DNA of 64,000 nucleotides from an uncultured Lachnospiraceae bacterium. Lineage in GTDB: Bacteria; Bacillota; Clostridia; Lachnospirales; Lachnospiraceae. The stretch lies in the NCBI GenBank assembly GCA_945929965.1, contig CAMEOT010000008.1, positions 28,850 through 92,849 on the forward strand, read 5' to 3'. Numbering within the stretch: position 1 is the stretch's first letter; each line of letters starts with the position of its first letter. Position numbers and translations under genes: made by a program. A model generated the notes under the pieces. That model did not search any database, was not told the origin of the DNA, and worked only from the letters and a program-made list of their open reading frames with translations. Shown in pieces: positions 6,557 through 14,632 of the stretch.

Positions 6557-7774
6557 ATGGAATCAGTACAGGAAAGGATGGAGCGGATTGGAGCTTATGC
6601 AAAGATTGCTTCATTCATGCAGAAAGAAAAGCAGGATTATAGTTTTAAAAGAAAATATGCACAGATCCGTGCGGAAGAGTTCCGTAGGGAGTGCGATAAC
6701 AGAGGACTTAATTGTCATGTATCAGTAGGCGGACTGGATAGCATTATCCTTTACATATTCCTGAAAAAGGTATGCAACATTGATGTTCCAGGAGTATCCG
6801 CATCATATCTGGAAGACAAGAGTATTCAGAAGGTGCACAGGGCAATCGGAATTATCAATGTACCACCGTTGAAACGCGAGGACGGAACCTATTGGAGTAA
6901 ACCGAAAGTGATACAGGAATTCGGATTCCCGGTAATATCTAAGGAAGTGGCAGCCAAGATAGAATTGCTACAGAACCCTTCCGAGAAGAATAAAACTGTG
7001 CGCCATGCCATTATTACCGGGGAGACTGGGGAATATGGTGGGTGGCAGAAAGATTCTCGAATGAAGCTTAATCATCGATGGCTGAAGCTGTTCGGTGGGT
7101 ATGAGAACGAAAACGAGGGATGTGATTATCAGAAGCCTGATTTCTTGGTATCTTCCAAGTGCTGTTATTACCTCAAAGAAAAGAACTGTGATGACTGGGG
7201 AAAAGAGCATAACAGTGTACCGTATTTAGGGTTGATGGCATCCGAGGGCGGCAGACGTGCCAAGAGCCTGCGGATGAACGGCTGCAACTACTTCGGAGCA
7301 TCCACAATCAGATCAGCACCGTTTGCTATTTTTCACCGGCAGGATATTCTGTCCCTGGCACTGGAGATGGACGAGCAGTGGCGGAATGGATGGAAAGATG
7401 AATTCCATGAGCAGTTATTACGTGAGGGCAGACTTACAGAGAATTTTGTGATGCCCGATTCGCTGATCCCTGAGATCTACGGGACTATTGAGAAGAAACC
7501 GGACGGAACCTTTTATACTACTAAAGCGCAGCGTACTGGATGTTCTATGTGCGGTTTCGGAATCCACATGGAAAAGAGACCGCATAGGTTCGACCTGCTG
7601 TATGAAAGCAATCCAAAGGAATGGGATTATTTGATGTTCCATATGTGCAAAGACAAAGATGGAAACGATTATGGTTGGGCGAAGGTACTGAAATATATCG
7701 GAGTCGGATGGGATCCATCCACTATCGGTGGTAATTGCAAAGGGCAGATGAGCATAGATGATTTTATAAAATAA
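6557..7774 (+). CDS. PAPS-reductase-like adenine nucleotide alpha-hydrolase (phage-borne)
   Basis: 405 residues. Near residue 56 the PP-loop CHVSVGGLDSI preserves GGxDS of the PAPS reductase/ATP pyrophosphatase superfamily. Two Cys groups follow: SSKCCYYLKEKNC near residue 205 and GCSMCGFGIHMEKRPHRF near residue 332, which could bind a 4Fe-4S cluster or zinc. Relatives act in sulfur transfer, including DndC in DNA phosphorothioation; many phages carry this longer form without a known role. The start is uncertain: ATG 6557 has only GAGAAG upstream, and an AAAGGAG at 6501 is too far. A role in nucleotide thiolation or sulfate assimilation is inference. Confidence 0.75.
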   Translation: MESVQERMERIGAYAKIASFMQKEKQDYSFKRKYAQIRAEEFRRECDNRGLNCHVSVGGLDSIILYIFLKKVCNIDVPGVSASYLEDKSIQKVHRAIGIINVPPLKREDGTYWSKPKVIQEFGFPVISKEVAAKIELLQNPSEKNKTVRHAIITGETGEYGGWQKDSRMKLNHRWLKLFGGYENENEGCDYQKPDFLVSSKCCYYLKEKNCDDWGKEHNSVPYLGLMASEGGRRAKSLRMNGCNYFGASTIRSAPFAIFHRQDILSLALEMDEQWRNGWKDEFHEQLLREGRLTENFVMPDSLIPEIYGTIEKKPDGTFYTTKAQRTGCSMCGFGIHMEKRPHRFDLLYESNPKEWDYLMFHMCKDKDGNDYGWAKVLKYIGVGWDPSTIGGNCKGQMSIDDFIK

Positions 7775-7789
7775 TGAGAGGAAACAGAT

Positions 7790-8008
7790 ATGGTTAGATT
7801 AGAAGGAACCAAAAGTGCGAGAGTAGTACAGGTGATTGAAACAAAATCTGAAAGAGGTCTTGGAACAGAAAAAGACCCAGTAAGAGAAGTTATTCAATAC
7901 TGGGACTTTGAAGGCAATTTTTTAGCTGAAATGGACACGGAGCATTGTTTACCCGTAATAGAGTATGAGGCAAAATCCATTAAGGAATCTATTTTACCGG
8001 TTCAATAG
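7790..8008 (+). CDS. Hypothetical phage protein, 72 aa
   Basis: GAGAGGAAACAGAT precedes the ATG, 15 bases after the PAPS-reductase-like stop. The product is beta-rich (RVVQVIETKSERG, VIQYWDFEGNFLAEMD) with no Cys motif or membrane segment. It converges on, and overlaps by 20 bases, the minus-strand gene at 7989. No family recognised. Confidence 0.5.
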   Translation: MVRLEGTKSARVVQVIETKSERGLGTEKDPVREVIQYWDFEGNFLAEMDTEHCLPVIEYEAKSIKESILPVQ

Positions 8009-8672
8009 ATTCTGCATCTTCAGTGATTAGTATCATGCTGATAAAATAGACGGTTGCTTTGATGAATTTTTTCATATCTTGGACATCGCGACTCTCTTGT
8101 TTGCGGATGTAATGAGCCTCATCATTGCCAATCCAGGCAGAACGAGTAGCTAAGGTTGCTATATTTGTCGAGTTAATATACTTTGTAATACATTGGCTCA
8201 ATGTCATGGATTTTATTTTATCAGATTCACTTGGATGAGTATGGATAGCAAAGTCTTTTACTAGAAATTCAAGTGATTTTCGGTAACCTAATCCAGCAAT
8301 TTCATCCAGATTGTATGTTTCAGCAGCAAGAGCTTGATTATATATTTTTGCAAATTGTGGAGACATGGCTTTTACGTTGTCATCAAATGATTCTTCGCGA
8401 TAAGAAATAGGTCCAATGTTAGTAGGACCAGAAGAAACATATTCGTTTTTGTCTAAATGTACTTTGTAGTCAGCAACAAAACTTCGCTGACATGAAGTAC
8501 ACAAGAAATGCCCATGCATGAGGTAGGGAGAAGTTCTTTCCAAATGAAACATATTTAGACAAACGGGTTTGATTGCTTTTTTACATAATGGGCATTCATT
8601 AACCTCTTCTGTCAAAAAAGAAATATTGGATGAAGAATTTGGATATTGTTTGGAAGTATATGTAGTTTTCAT
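7989..8672 (-). CDS. DUF4145-like protein with N-terminal zinc ribbon (inverted cargo gene)
   Basis: 227 residues from the minus-strand start at 8672, with AAAGGAGGAATTTAC upstream. An earlier start at 8729 lacks a site. The N-terminal CPLCKKAIKPVC and CTSCQRSF form a two-knuckle zinc ribbon. Residues about 110-225 (AAETYNLDEIAGLGYRKSLE, then LATRSAWIGNDEAHY) match the helical DUF4145 layout, a domain often found beside restriction-modification and other defence genes. The gene opposes the phage operon and has its own promoter (8695-8722). A defence or exclusion role is plausible; no catalytic site is visible. Confidence 0.65.
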   Translation of the reverse strand: MKTTYTSKQYPNSSSNISFLTEEVNECPLCKKAIKPVCLNMFHLERTSPYLMHGHFLCTSCQRSFVADYKVHLDKNEYVSSGPTNIGPISYREESFDDNVKAMSPQFAKIYNQALAAETYNLDEIAGLGYRKSLEFLVKDFAIHTHPSESDKIKSMTLSQCITKYINSTNIATLATRSAWIGNDEAHYIRKQESRDVQDMKKFIKATVYFISMILITEDAESIEPVK

Positions 8673-8694
8673 GTAAATTCCTCCTTTATAAGGA

Positions 8695-8722
8695 ATTTTA
8701 TCATAGTAGCAAATAAAATCAA
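8695..8722 (-). promoter_or_regulatory. Promoter of the inverted DUF4145-like gene
   Basis: On the minus strand TTGATT (8722-8717), a 16-base spacer and TAAAAT (8700-8695) lie 23 bases before the start codon at 8672. A separate promoter supports independent expression from the phage operon. Confidence 0.6.
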
Positions 8723-8782
8723 TAAGCAAGAAAGGAGCCGAACCTCCGGCCGGGGTAACGATATATCGGGTTCCTTTTGGAA

Positions 8783-9643
8783 ATGGAAAACAGAAAAAAG
8801 AAAATAAAATGCGAGATTTACAGAGATTCGATGCAGAACTATAAGAAGTATGCTATACCACCGGCACAGCTTATCATAGCTGATGTTCCATACAACGTAG
8901 GGAAGAACTTCTACGGAAGTAATCCAATGTGGTACAACGGAGGTGATAACAAGAACGGAGAAAGTAAACTGGCAGGAAAAGCGGCGTTCAATTCAGATTT
9001 TAATTTCAATCTGTATGAGTATTTTCACTTTTGTAGCAAAATGCTCAAAAAGGAAGATAAGAAGCCTATACAGAGAGGAAGAAGTTCAGATAGTCCATGT
9101 ATGATTGTGTTCTGTTCATTTGAGCAGTTGCCCATTCTGATCAATGCCGCAAAGAAACATGGATTCGTAAATTACGTACCGTTGGTATTCTGCAAAAATT
9201 ACAGTCCGCAGGTATTGAAAGCAAATATGAGAGTGGTAGATGCAACGGAATATGCACTTATATTATATCGGGACAGGCTTCCAAAGTTCAGAAACGGGTG
9301 TCAGACTGATGAGAACGGAAAGAATATCCGCGGAACAGGAAAGATGATTTTCAACTGGTTTTCCTGGGAGAAGGACGGAAAAGAGATTCCAAAGATCCAC
9401 CCGGCGCAGAAACCGGTCGCAGTTTTGAAGAAATTGATAGAGATATTTACAGATCCTGGAGATGTGGTTATCGATCCGTGCTGTGGGAGTGGAAGCACAT
9501 TGAGAGCGGCTGCAGAATTGGGACGAAGTGCATATGGGTTTGAGATTGACCGGAATTTCTATGAGCGGGCAAAGAATGAAATGCTGGTGTTTACGGATGA
9601 CGGTCAAATGGATATTACGGATTTTCCGGAGGTGCTGCCATGA
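8783..9643 (+). CDS. DNA methyltransferase, N6-adenine/N4-cytosine class
   Basis: 286 residues from ATG 8783 (TTG 8777 is an alternative). Motif IV appears early as IIADVPYNVG, a DVPY variant of DPPY. The SAM-binding motif I comes late as DVVIDPCCGSGSTLRAA, with HPAQKPVAVLKKLIE before it. This is the beta-class order (IV before I). No restriction endonuclease is adjacent, so it is an orphan phage methylase that could protect phage DNA from host restriction. The good AAGGAG at about 8733 is too distant to serve this start, leaving an untranslated or mis-set 5' end. The gene overlaps the next by 4 bases. Confidence 0.8.
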   Translation: MENRKKKIKCEIYRDSMQNYKKYAIPPAQLIIADVPYNVGKNFYGSNPMWYNGGDNKNGESKLAGKAAFNSDFNFNLYEYFHFCSKMLKKEDKKPIQRGRSSDSPCMIVFCSFEQLPILINAAKKHGFVNYVPLVFCKNYSPQVLKANMRVVDATEYALILYRDRLPKFRNGCQTDENGKNIRGTGKMIFNWFSWEKDGKEIPKIHPAQKPVAVLKKLIEIFTDPGDVVIDPCCGSGSTLRAAAELGRSAYGFEIDRNFYERAKNEMLVFTDDGQMDITDFPEVLP

Positions 9644-10581
9644 TCATCGGTTTACATGATGCGGAAAAAGAACACTTTAAAAGCAAGACATTTCCGAATT
9701 ACGCGCTCATGAAGATTTCTGCATGGCATAAGTTACAGGGGGATACGGTTGAGTGGTGGAATCCGTTAATGAAATATGACCGGGTGTACAGCTCCAAAGT
9801 GTTTGATTTCACTCCAGTCAATCCATATCTGCCAGATGATGCGATTCGTGGAGGATCTGGGTATAGGGATCTTCCAATGAATCAGGAACTTCCACCGGAG
9901 ATTGATGCAATGTTTCCTGACTATTCCATCTATCCTGAATGCGACTATGCCATAGGCTACCTGACCAGAGGATGCCCAAATCATTGCAGATGGTGCATCG
10001 TTCCAAAGAAAGAGGGAGGGATCAGGCCATACAGAACATGGGAACAGCTGGCAAGGCCGGATACGGACAAGCTGGTTTTGATGGATAATAACATTCTGTC
10101 CTGCGAACATGGGATTCGGCAGTTAGAAAGTCTGATCGGGAGCAAATACCGCATTGATCTTAACCAAGGAATGGATGCTCGTCTGGTAAATGACCACATA
10201 GCAGGCATTCTGGCACAGCTGAAATGGATACGGTTTATCCGGTTTTCATGTGATCAGAAATCTCAGATAAATCCGATCAGGAGAACGATTGAATTGCTCG
10301 GGAAACATGGTGTAAGGCCATATCGCATATTTATTTATCTGCTGGTGACAGCTGATATTGAGGATGCTGCAGATCGGGTGGAAGCACTGAAAGGATATAC
10401 CGGAATAAATCTGTATGCGCAGGCGGAACGTAATGAGAGACTTGGCATTATGCCAAATGCAGCTCAGCTGGAATTTCAACAGCGATATGTCTATGGCGGA
10501 TGCTATAGAAAAGAGACATGGAATGAATACTGCGATAGAAAAGGATTTGATTGTAAAAATGAAAGTGAGGTGATGGCATGA
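9640..10581 (+). CDS. Radical SAM protein with B12-binding-like N-terminus (phage-borne)
   Basis: 313 residues, overlapping the upstream methylase by ATGA and the downstream one by 4 bases. The N-terminus (IIGLHDAE, FPNYALMKISAWHKLQGD, then VDYDR-like strands) has the layout of a degenerate cobalamin-binding Rossmann domain; no DxHxxG motif is present, so cobalamin binding is doubtful. The radical SAM cluster is TRGCPNHCRWC (CX3CX2C) near residue 112. Its position between two DNA methyltransferase genes, sharing translational coupling with both, suggests a role in base modification. The substrate is unknown. Confidence 0.75.
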   Translation: MIIGLHDAEKEHFKSKTFPNYALMKISAWHKLQGDTVEWWNPLMKYDRVYSSKVFDFTPVNPYLPDDAIRGGSGYRDLPMNQELPPEIDAMFPDYSIYPECDYAIGYLTRGCPNHCRWCIVPKKEGGIRPYRTWEQLARPDTDKLVLMDNNILSCEHGIRQLESLIGSKYRIDLNQGMDARLVNDHIAGILAQLKWIRFIRFSCDQKSQINPIRRTIELLGKHGVRPYRIFIYLLVTADIEDAADRVEALKGYTGINLYAQAERNERLGIMPNAAQLEFQQRYVYGGCYRKETWNEYCDRKGFDCKNESEVMA

Positions 10582-12185
10582 TAAACGGCGAACTTATTGT
10601 AGATAATTTTGCCGGCGGCGGGGGCGCATCCACTGGAATAGAAATGGCAACCGGATACAGTGTGGATATTGCCATTAACCATGATACGGAAGCTATCCGG
10701 ATGCACAAGGCTAATCATCCAAACACAAAGCATTACTGTGAGGATGTGTGGCAGGTAGATCCGGTGGAAGCCTGCAATGGTCATCCGGTAGGTCTTGCCT
10801 GGTTCTCACCGGACTGCAAACACTTTTCTAAAGCCAAGGGCGGAAAACCCAAAGACAAATTTATCCGCGGTCTTGCGTGGGTAGCCTGCAGGTGGGCGGG
10901 ACTGGTACGACCAAGGGTGATCATGTTGGAAAACGTGGAAGAGTTTAAGACCTGGGGACCGCTTAATAGACGGCATCATCCGATTAAGGCAAAACAGGGT
11001 AAAACCTTTGAAAAATTTGTGCAGCAGCTTACAGATTTGGGTTATGAAGTGCAGTTTAAGGAATTGGTTGCAGCCGATTACGGTGCGCCAACCATGCGAA
11101 AGAGATTTTTTATGATTGCGCGGTGTGACGGCAAGTCGATCATCTGGCCGGAGCCAACACATGGACCAGCTGACAGTGAGGCTGTTAAGTCTGGTCTCTT
11201 AAAACCGTATGTGGGTGCATACACGCAGTTGGACTTTTCATTGCCGTGCCCGTCCATATTTGATACCGCGGAGGAAATTAAAGAGAAATATGGAATCCGG
11301 GCGGTACGTCCGCTGGCACCTAAGACGATGGAGCGGATTGCACGTGGAATCAAGAAATTTGTTTTAGATAATGCAGATCCGTTCCTCATCGAAATAGGGT
11401 ATGGAGAATCAAAATGGCAAAAGAATCCGAGAGCATACAGCATTGAGAAACCTTTGCATACCATTGTAGCAAAAGATAAGAACTTCTTTGTTGCTCCGAT
11501 ACTCACTCAATACCATTCTTACGAGAAAGACGGATTGAGAGGTCAAGGCATAGAAAAGCCTATTATGACAGTAGATGGATCTAATCGATACGGACTGGTT
11601 ACCTCATTCCTGCACAAGTATTATGACGGTGGCTACAAGGGAGCAGGAGAGAGCATGGAGAAGCCATTGCCGACAGTCACCTCATGGGATCATAACAGTG
11701 TGGTGACGGCAAACTTGATCCAGATGAATAATCACTGTGACGGCCGGGACGTGAGGGATCCAATACCTACAATTACAGCCGGCGACGGGCACTTCGGAGA
11801 GGTTAGAGCCTTTTTGATTAAATATTACGGACAAGGTACCGGACAGGATATTAAGGAACCGCTGGACACGGTTACAGCGCAGGATAGATTCGGACTGGTA
11901 ACCATCAATGGTACTGATTATCAGATTATAGACATCGGACTGCGGATGTTGGAACCCAGGGAACTGTACGGATGCCAGGGATTCCCTGATGATTACATAA
12001 TTGACCATGATTACACAGGAAAGACCTACCCGCGCAGTGAACAGGTCCGCCGATGTGGCAACGCTGTTTGTCCGCCTATACCTGCAGCACTGGTAAGAGC
12101 AAACCTGCCGGAATTATGCGTGGCAGAGCGTACACCGAACATGAGAATAGAAGTAGAGCAGACCGGGCAACTCCGGTTTGCGTAG
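10578..12185 (+). CDS. C5-cytosine DNA methyltransferase with repeated target region
   Basis: 535 residues. Motif I is VDNFAGGGGASTGIE, motif IV is FSPDCKHFSKAKGG (the catalytic Cys lies in a PDC rather than the usual PC context), and motif VI is MLENVEEF. Motifs IX/X occur near the end (RMLEPRELYGCQGFP, RRCGNAVCPP). Between about residues 287 and 455 five degenerate units of 33-35 residues recur, each with E-K/D-P-L-x-T-V/I and a following strand (see findings). This is longer than a minimal C5 enzyme and contains the likely target-recognition region. It is coupled to the radical SAM gene by a 4-base overlap. No cognate endonuclease is visible. Confidence 0.85.
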   Translation: MINGELIVDNFAGGGGASTGIEMATGYSVDIAINHDTEAIRMHKANHPNTKHYCEDVWQVDPVEACNGHPVGLAWFSPDCKHFSKAKGGKPKDKFIRGLAWVACRWAGLVRPRVIMLENVEEFKTWGPLNRRHHPIKAKQGKTFEKFVQQLTDLGYEVQFKELVAADYGAPTMRKRFFMIARCDGKSIIWPEPTHGPADSEAVKSGLLKPYVGAYTQLDFSLPCPSIFDTAEEIKEKYGIRAVRPLAPKTMERIARGIKKFVLDNADPFLIEIGYGESKWQKNPRAYSIEKPLHTIVAKDKNFFVAPILTQYHSYEKDGLRGQGIEKPIMTVDGSNRYGLVTSFLHKYYDGGYKGAGESMEKPLPTVTSWDHNSVVTANLIQMNNHCDGRDVRDPIPTITAGDGHFGEVRAFLIKYYGQGTGQDIKEPLDTVTAQDRFGLVTINGTDYQIIDIGLRMLEPRELYGCQGFPDDYIIDHDYTGKTYPRSEQVRRCGNAVCPPIPAALVRANLPELCVAERTPNMRIEVEQTGQLRFA

Positions 12186-12193
12186 GAGGATAT

Positions 12194-12793
12194 ATGGGAA
12201 AGAGACATTTAACACCGGCAGAGATCAAAGAGCAGTGCAAGCGGATCGCCCGGGAAAGCCGAATGGCTGACCGGACACCCTGGACTGCTATGGGAATCAT
12301 CTGCAGCTATGTGATCATGCGCCGGGAGGGATTCAAGGGGCAGAGAATCAGCAGGCTGGCGAATAAAGTAAATGAGATGGAAGCTGACTGGTCCGCGGGC
12401 AAGGTTGATCTGAAAGAGATTAGCAAGCGGCTGATGGATAAGGCTGGATGGTCCATTGAGTATAAAGCCTATACCGAGGATGACATCACCGCCCGGAAGG
12501 GGTCCTATCAGTACTGGCTGGATCAGAAGCAAATCGGACCGCAGAACACCATTAATGAGCAGGCTACAAGGTATATGCTGTTTTTCTTCACTGTTTTGAT
12601 GGATGAGTACGGATTCGGCAAAGACCGGCTCACTCGCGTTGAAGAATACATGAATGAGTTGTTGCTGTCATACCAGCAGGACAAGACTACTGTCAGAGAA
12701 TGGTCCCATGCGTTGCTCACAGAAGCCGGGGTGGTCATGGAACCGCCGGTGGATCCGCTTACACAGACTGCAGGAAGCATTATGACCGGCTGA
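12194..12793 (+). CDS. Hypothetical phage protein, 199 aa
   Basis: ATG 12194 follows TAGGAGGATAT, only 8 bases after the methyltransferase stop. A longer frame from 12053 would overlap that gene and lacks a site. The product is helical (LTPAEIKEQCKRIARESRMA, MGIICSYVIMRREGFKG) and resembles late-early phage proteins of unknown role seen next to methylases. There is no membrane segment or metal motif. It ends the tightly packed operon; a structured leader follows. Confidence 0.55.
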   Translation: MGKRHLTPAEIKEQCKRIARESRMADRTPWTAMGIICSYVIMRREGFKGQRISRLANKVNEMEADWSAGKVDLKEISKRLMDKAGWSIEYKAYTEDDITARKGSYQYWLDQKQIGPQNTINEQATRYMLFFFTVLMDEYGFGKDRLTRVEEYMNELLLSYQQDKTTVREWSHALLTEAGVVMEPPVDPLTQTAGSIMTG

Positions 12794-12891
12794 TTTGAAA
12801 TCCTTGGAAGAAAGTAAAATCAGGAACTAAAAAGTGAAATTGATATTTGAGTTGTTGCTTGGAAACTCAAAAGCAAGTCAGCAAGTTAAAA

Positions 12892-12943
12892 TCCCCCGGT
12901 AATACGGGGGAGAAATCGAACTACTGAGGAAAATTCGGTAGTT
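12892..12943 (+). other. Two hairpins in the leader of the next gene
   Basis: TCCCCCG GTAATA CGGGGGA (12892-12911) is a perfect 7-bp stem. A second 9-bp stem (AACTACTGA / TCGGTAGTT, 12919-12943, one G-T pair) follows before the ATG at 12972. Neither has a T-tract, so they look like leader or processing structures rather than a terminator. The rest of 12794-12891 shows nothing recognisable. Confidence 0.45.
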
Positions 12944-12971
12944 GGGAAATTAAAGAAAGAGAGGATATGCT

Positions 12972-13196
12972 ATGAGCAATAATGACAACATAACGGAAGC
13001 AGTGCACGGACTTGATATATTTACAAAAAATTGGTGCATGAATTGCGCAGAGACGGATAGAACGAACGATCTTGTATTTCGGTGTAAAGAATGCGAATTT
13101 TATGCGCCAAAAGGAATTTGCAAGATAAAGAAATTTGCAAGTGAGCATAAGAGTGATTACAACATGAATGATTTTGGATCAATGGGAAGCCATTAG
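12972..13196 (+). CDS. Small Cys-rich protein, 74 aa
   Basis: AGAGAGGATATGCT precedes the ATG. NWCMNCAETD, then FRCKECEFYAPKGIC give a CX2C...CX2C...C pattern typical of a zinc ribbon. The rest is low complexity and acidic/polar. It is the first of four small Cys-rich proteins within 3 kb. Function unknown; a DNA- or protein-binding zinc ribbon is the simplest reading. Confidence 0.55.
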   Translation: MSNNDNITEAVHGLDIFTKNWCMNCAETDRTNDLVFRCKECEFYAPKGICKIKKFASEHKSDYNMNDFGSMGSH

Positions 13197-13210
13197 AAAG
13201 GAAAAATAAG

Positions 13211-13585
13211 ATGAATAACCCGGATGAATTAACAATCCATGTAATGCACGGATATGATACGATCGAATCTCCTACTGGTGAGAAGTGCTTCGGATGCTAT
13301 GTGCAAGGACAGAATGAGATCTATATTGCTGACGGGATTCCCTGTGATCAGTTTTTCTTCACCCTGGCACATGAGTATGCACACTTTTTGCAGGATGCCG
13401 ATGGGAGAGAATTTGACGAGGAAGAAGCGGATGCGTTTGCAAATAGCGTAACCAGAGCTGAGAATGCACAAATTGCTGAAGTTATCACAGAGTACCTTAT
13501 AAATAACAAAGATTTTGTTATTTCGATGATTAAGGACAATGACAAGGAAATGTTGCAGGACGAAATATTACAAGAGTTAACTTAG
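13211..13585 (+). CDS. Small ImmA/IrrE-type metallopeptidase-like protein
   Basis: 124 residues, site GAAAGGAAAAATAAG. The segment LAHEYAHFLQD supplies HExxH and EEEADAFAN supplies the third acidic ligand, the arrangement of ImmA/IrrE (COG2856) peptidases. ImmA cleaves the phage repressor ImmR in ICEBs1-type elements. No repressor gene is visible beside this copy. It is short, carrying only the core domain. It might act on a repressor or an antitoxin within the element; substrate not evident. Confidence 0.65.
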   Translation: MNNPDELTIHVMHGYDTIESPTGEKCFGCYVQGQNEIYIADGIPCDQFFFTLAHEYAHFLQDADGREFDEEEADAFANSVTRAENAQIAEVITEYLINNKDFVISMIKDNDKEMLQDEILQELT

Positions 13586-13609
13586 GATTTAGAAAAGGAG
13601 TGAACATAG

Positions 13610-13789
13610 ATGGATAATAAACAAAATACTTGTTGCCATTGCAAACATTCAGAAGGAATAGAGGGGAGAAATGCAATGCTCGGTTGCAATATTGATAAGA
13701 AATTACACGATATGGATGATAAATGTAGGTGTTTTGAAGCGTGTTATAAGTTTGATTTAAAAACAGGATTACCAGTAAGAAGTAAATAA
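13610..13789 (+). CDS. Small Cys-rich protein, 59 aa
   Basis: AAAAGGAGTGAACATAG precedes the ATG, an excellent site. The product starts MDNKQNTCCHCKHSEG and has eight Cys residues, including CCHC, KCRCFEAC and a central LGC, and ends VRSK. It is below common gene-length cut-offs but spacing, start signal and composition support it. The Cys pattern suggests zinc or Fe-S binding. No family recognised. Confidence 0.6.
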   Translation: MDNKQNTCCHCKHSEGIEGRNAMLGCNIDKKLHDMDDKCRCFEACYKFDLKTGLPVRSK

Positions 13790-13869
13790 CTAAACTGAAA
13801 TATGGTATAAAATGTCACGACTTATAACATATCAGTCCGGTGGATTAGGATTTAGTGGAGGTAGAGAAT

Positions 13870-14088
13870 ATGAGTAAGACAGAGATCTGTCAGATGTGTG
13901 ATAACTATTCTGTGCGCAACAAGTGTGATCAGAAGAAAGATTGCAAAATCATGAAAATTATGAACGAAAATGCAGCATTAAAAAAGCAGGTGAAGGAATT
14001 AAAGAAGGAACTTTCGGAAGCAAAGTTAAATATGTCATACATGATAGATCCCAATGCCATCGGCGATAGAAATGATATGGGATGGTAG
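13870..14088 (+). CDS. Small protein with Cys cluster and coiled coil, 72 aa
   Basis: ATG 13870 lies after GGAGGTAGAGAAT; the in-frame GTG at 13855 is less likely. CQMCDNYSVRNKCDQKKDC gives four Cys near the N-terminus. Residues about 33-55 (NENAALKKQVKELKKELSEA) form a heptad coiled coil. The layout suggests a dimer with a metal-binding head. Function unknown. Confidence 0.55.
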   Translation: MSKTEICQMCDNYSVRNKCDQKKDCKIMKIMNENAALKKQVKELKKELSEAKLNMSYMIDPNAIGDRNDMGW

Positions 14089-14115
14089 TTTTGGGATTTA
14101 GCGAGGTGATTTATT

Positions 14116-14403
14116 ATGACAATACCAAAAACAATTGAAAAATATGCAAGTGAATATGCAAAAACAAAATCTCAAAAAGCCTATCAGAAAGTAGTTGACT
14201 GGCTTAATAAGTATACCGATGCCGATGGTATAGATATTGGAGAAATATCTATAGTATCAAAACCAACAGGAGACAAACAACTTGAAGATGGCGAATATTG
14301 TGAGCAATGGTCAGTTGGATTCGAGGGAGATAGCTTTGAGGGATATTATTATCATAAAATGCGTGAGAATGATAATTATTTGAAATACACATATTTTTGT
14401 TAA
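14116..14403 (+). CDS. Hypothetical phage protein, 95 aa
   Basis: GCGAGGTGATTTATT precedes the ATG. The N-terminal half is helical (YASEYAKTKSQKAYQKVVDW), the C-terminal half acidic and aromatic (FEGDSFEGYYYHKM). No Cys clusters or membrane segments. No family recognised. The reverse-strand frame across its end is considered a shadow because it has no ribosome site. Confidence 0.5.
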   Translation: MTIPKTIEKYASEYAKTKSQKAYQKVVDWLNKYTDADGIDIGEISIVSKPTGDKQLEDGEYCEQWSVGFEGDSFEGYYYHKMRENDNYLKYTYFC

Positions 14404-14528
14404 ACTGAAAGTTACATAAAACAAAATGTCCTGCACCGGGACAAATCCACGAATACAGAACATTTGTTCTCTTCAAACAAATAATACCATGACTTGAAAT
14501 ATCTGTCAATGGTCTGTTACATAAAAAC

Positions 14529-14565
14529 AGCGGTACACCCACCGACCAAAGTAAGTTGTACCGCT
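14529..14565. other. Inverted repeat in the 230-bp gap before the recombinase
   Basis: AGCGGTACA (14529-14537) and TGTACCGCT (14557-14565) form a perfect 9-bp inverted repeat around a 19-base centre. The gap 14404-14632 has no gene. The inverted repeat could be a recombinase or regulator site, or an mRNA hairpin; no T-tract follows directly. Confidence 0.35.
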
Positions 14566-14632
14566 CTCACGTCTGGGAGTATTATACCACACCGGTGATC
14601 CCCAGGCAAGGAATTTGTGGAGGGTTACGGAT

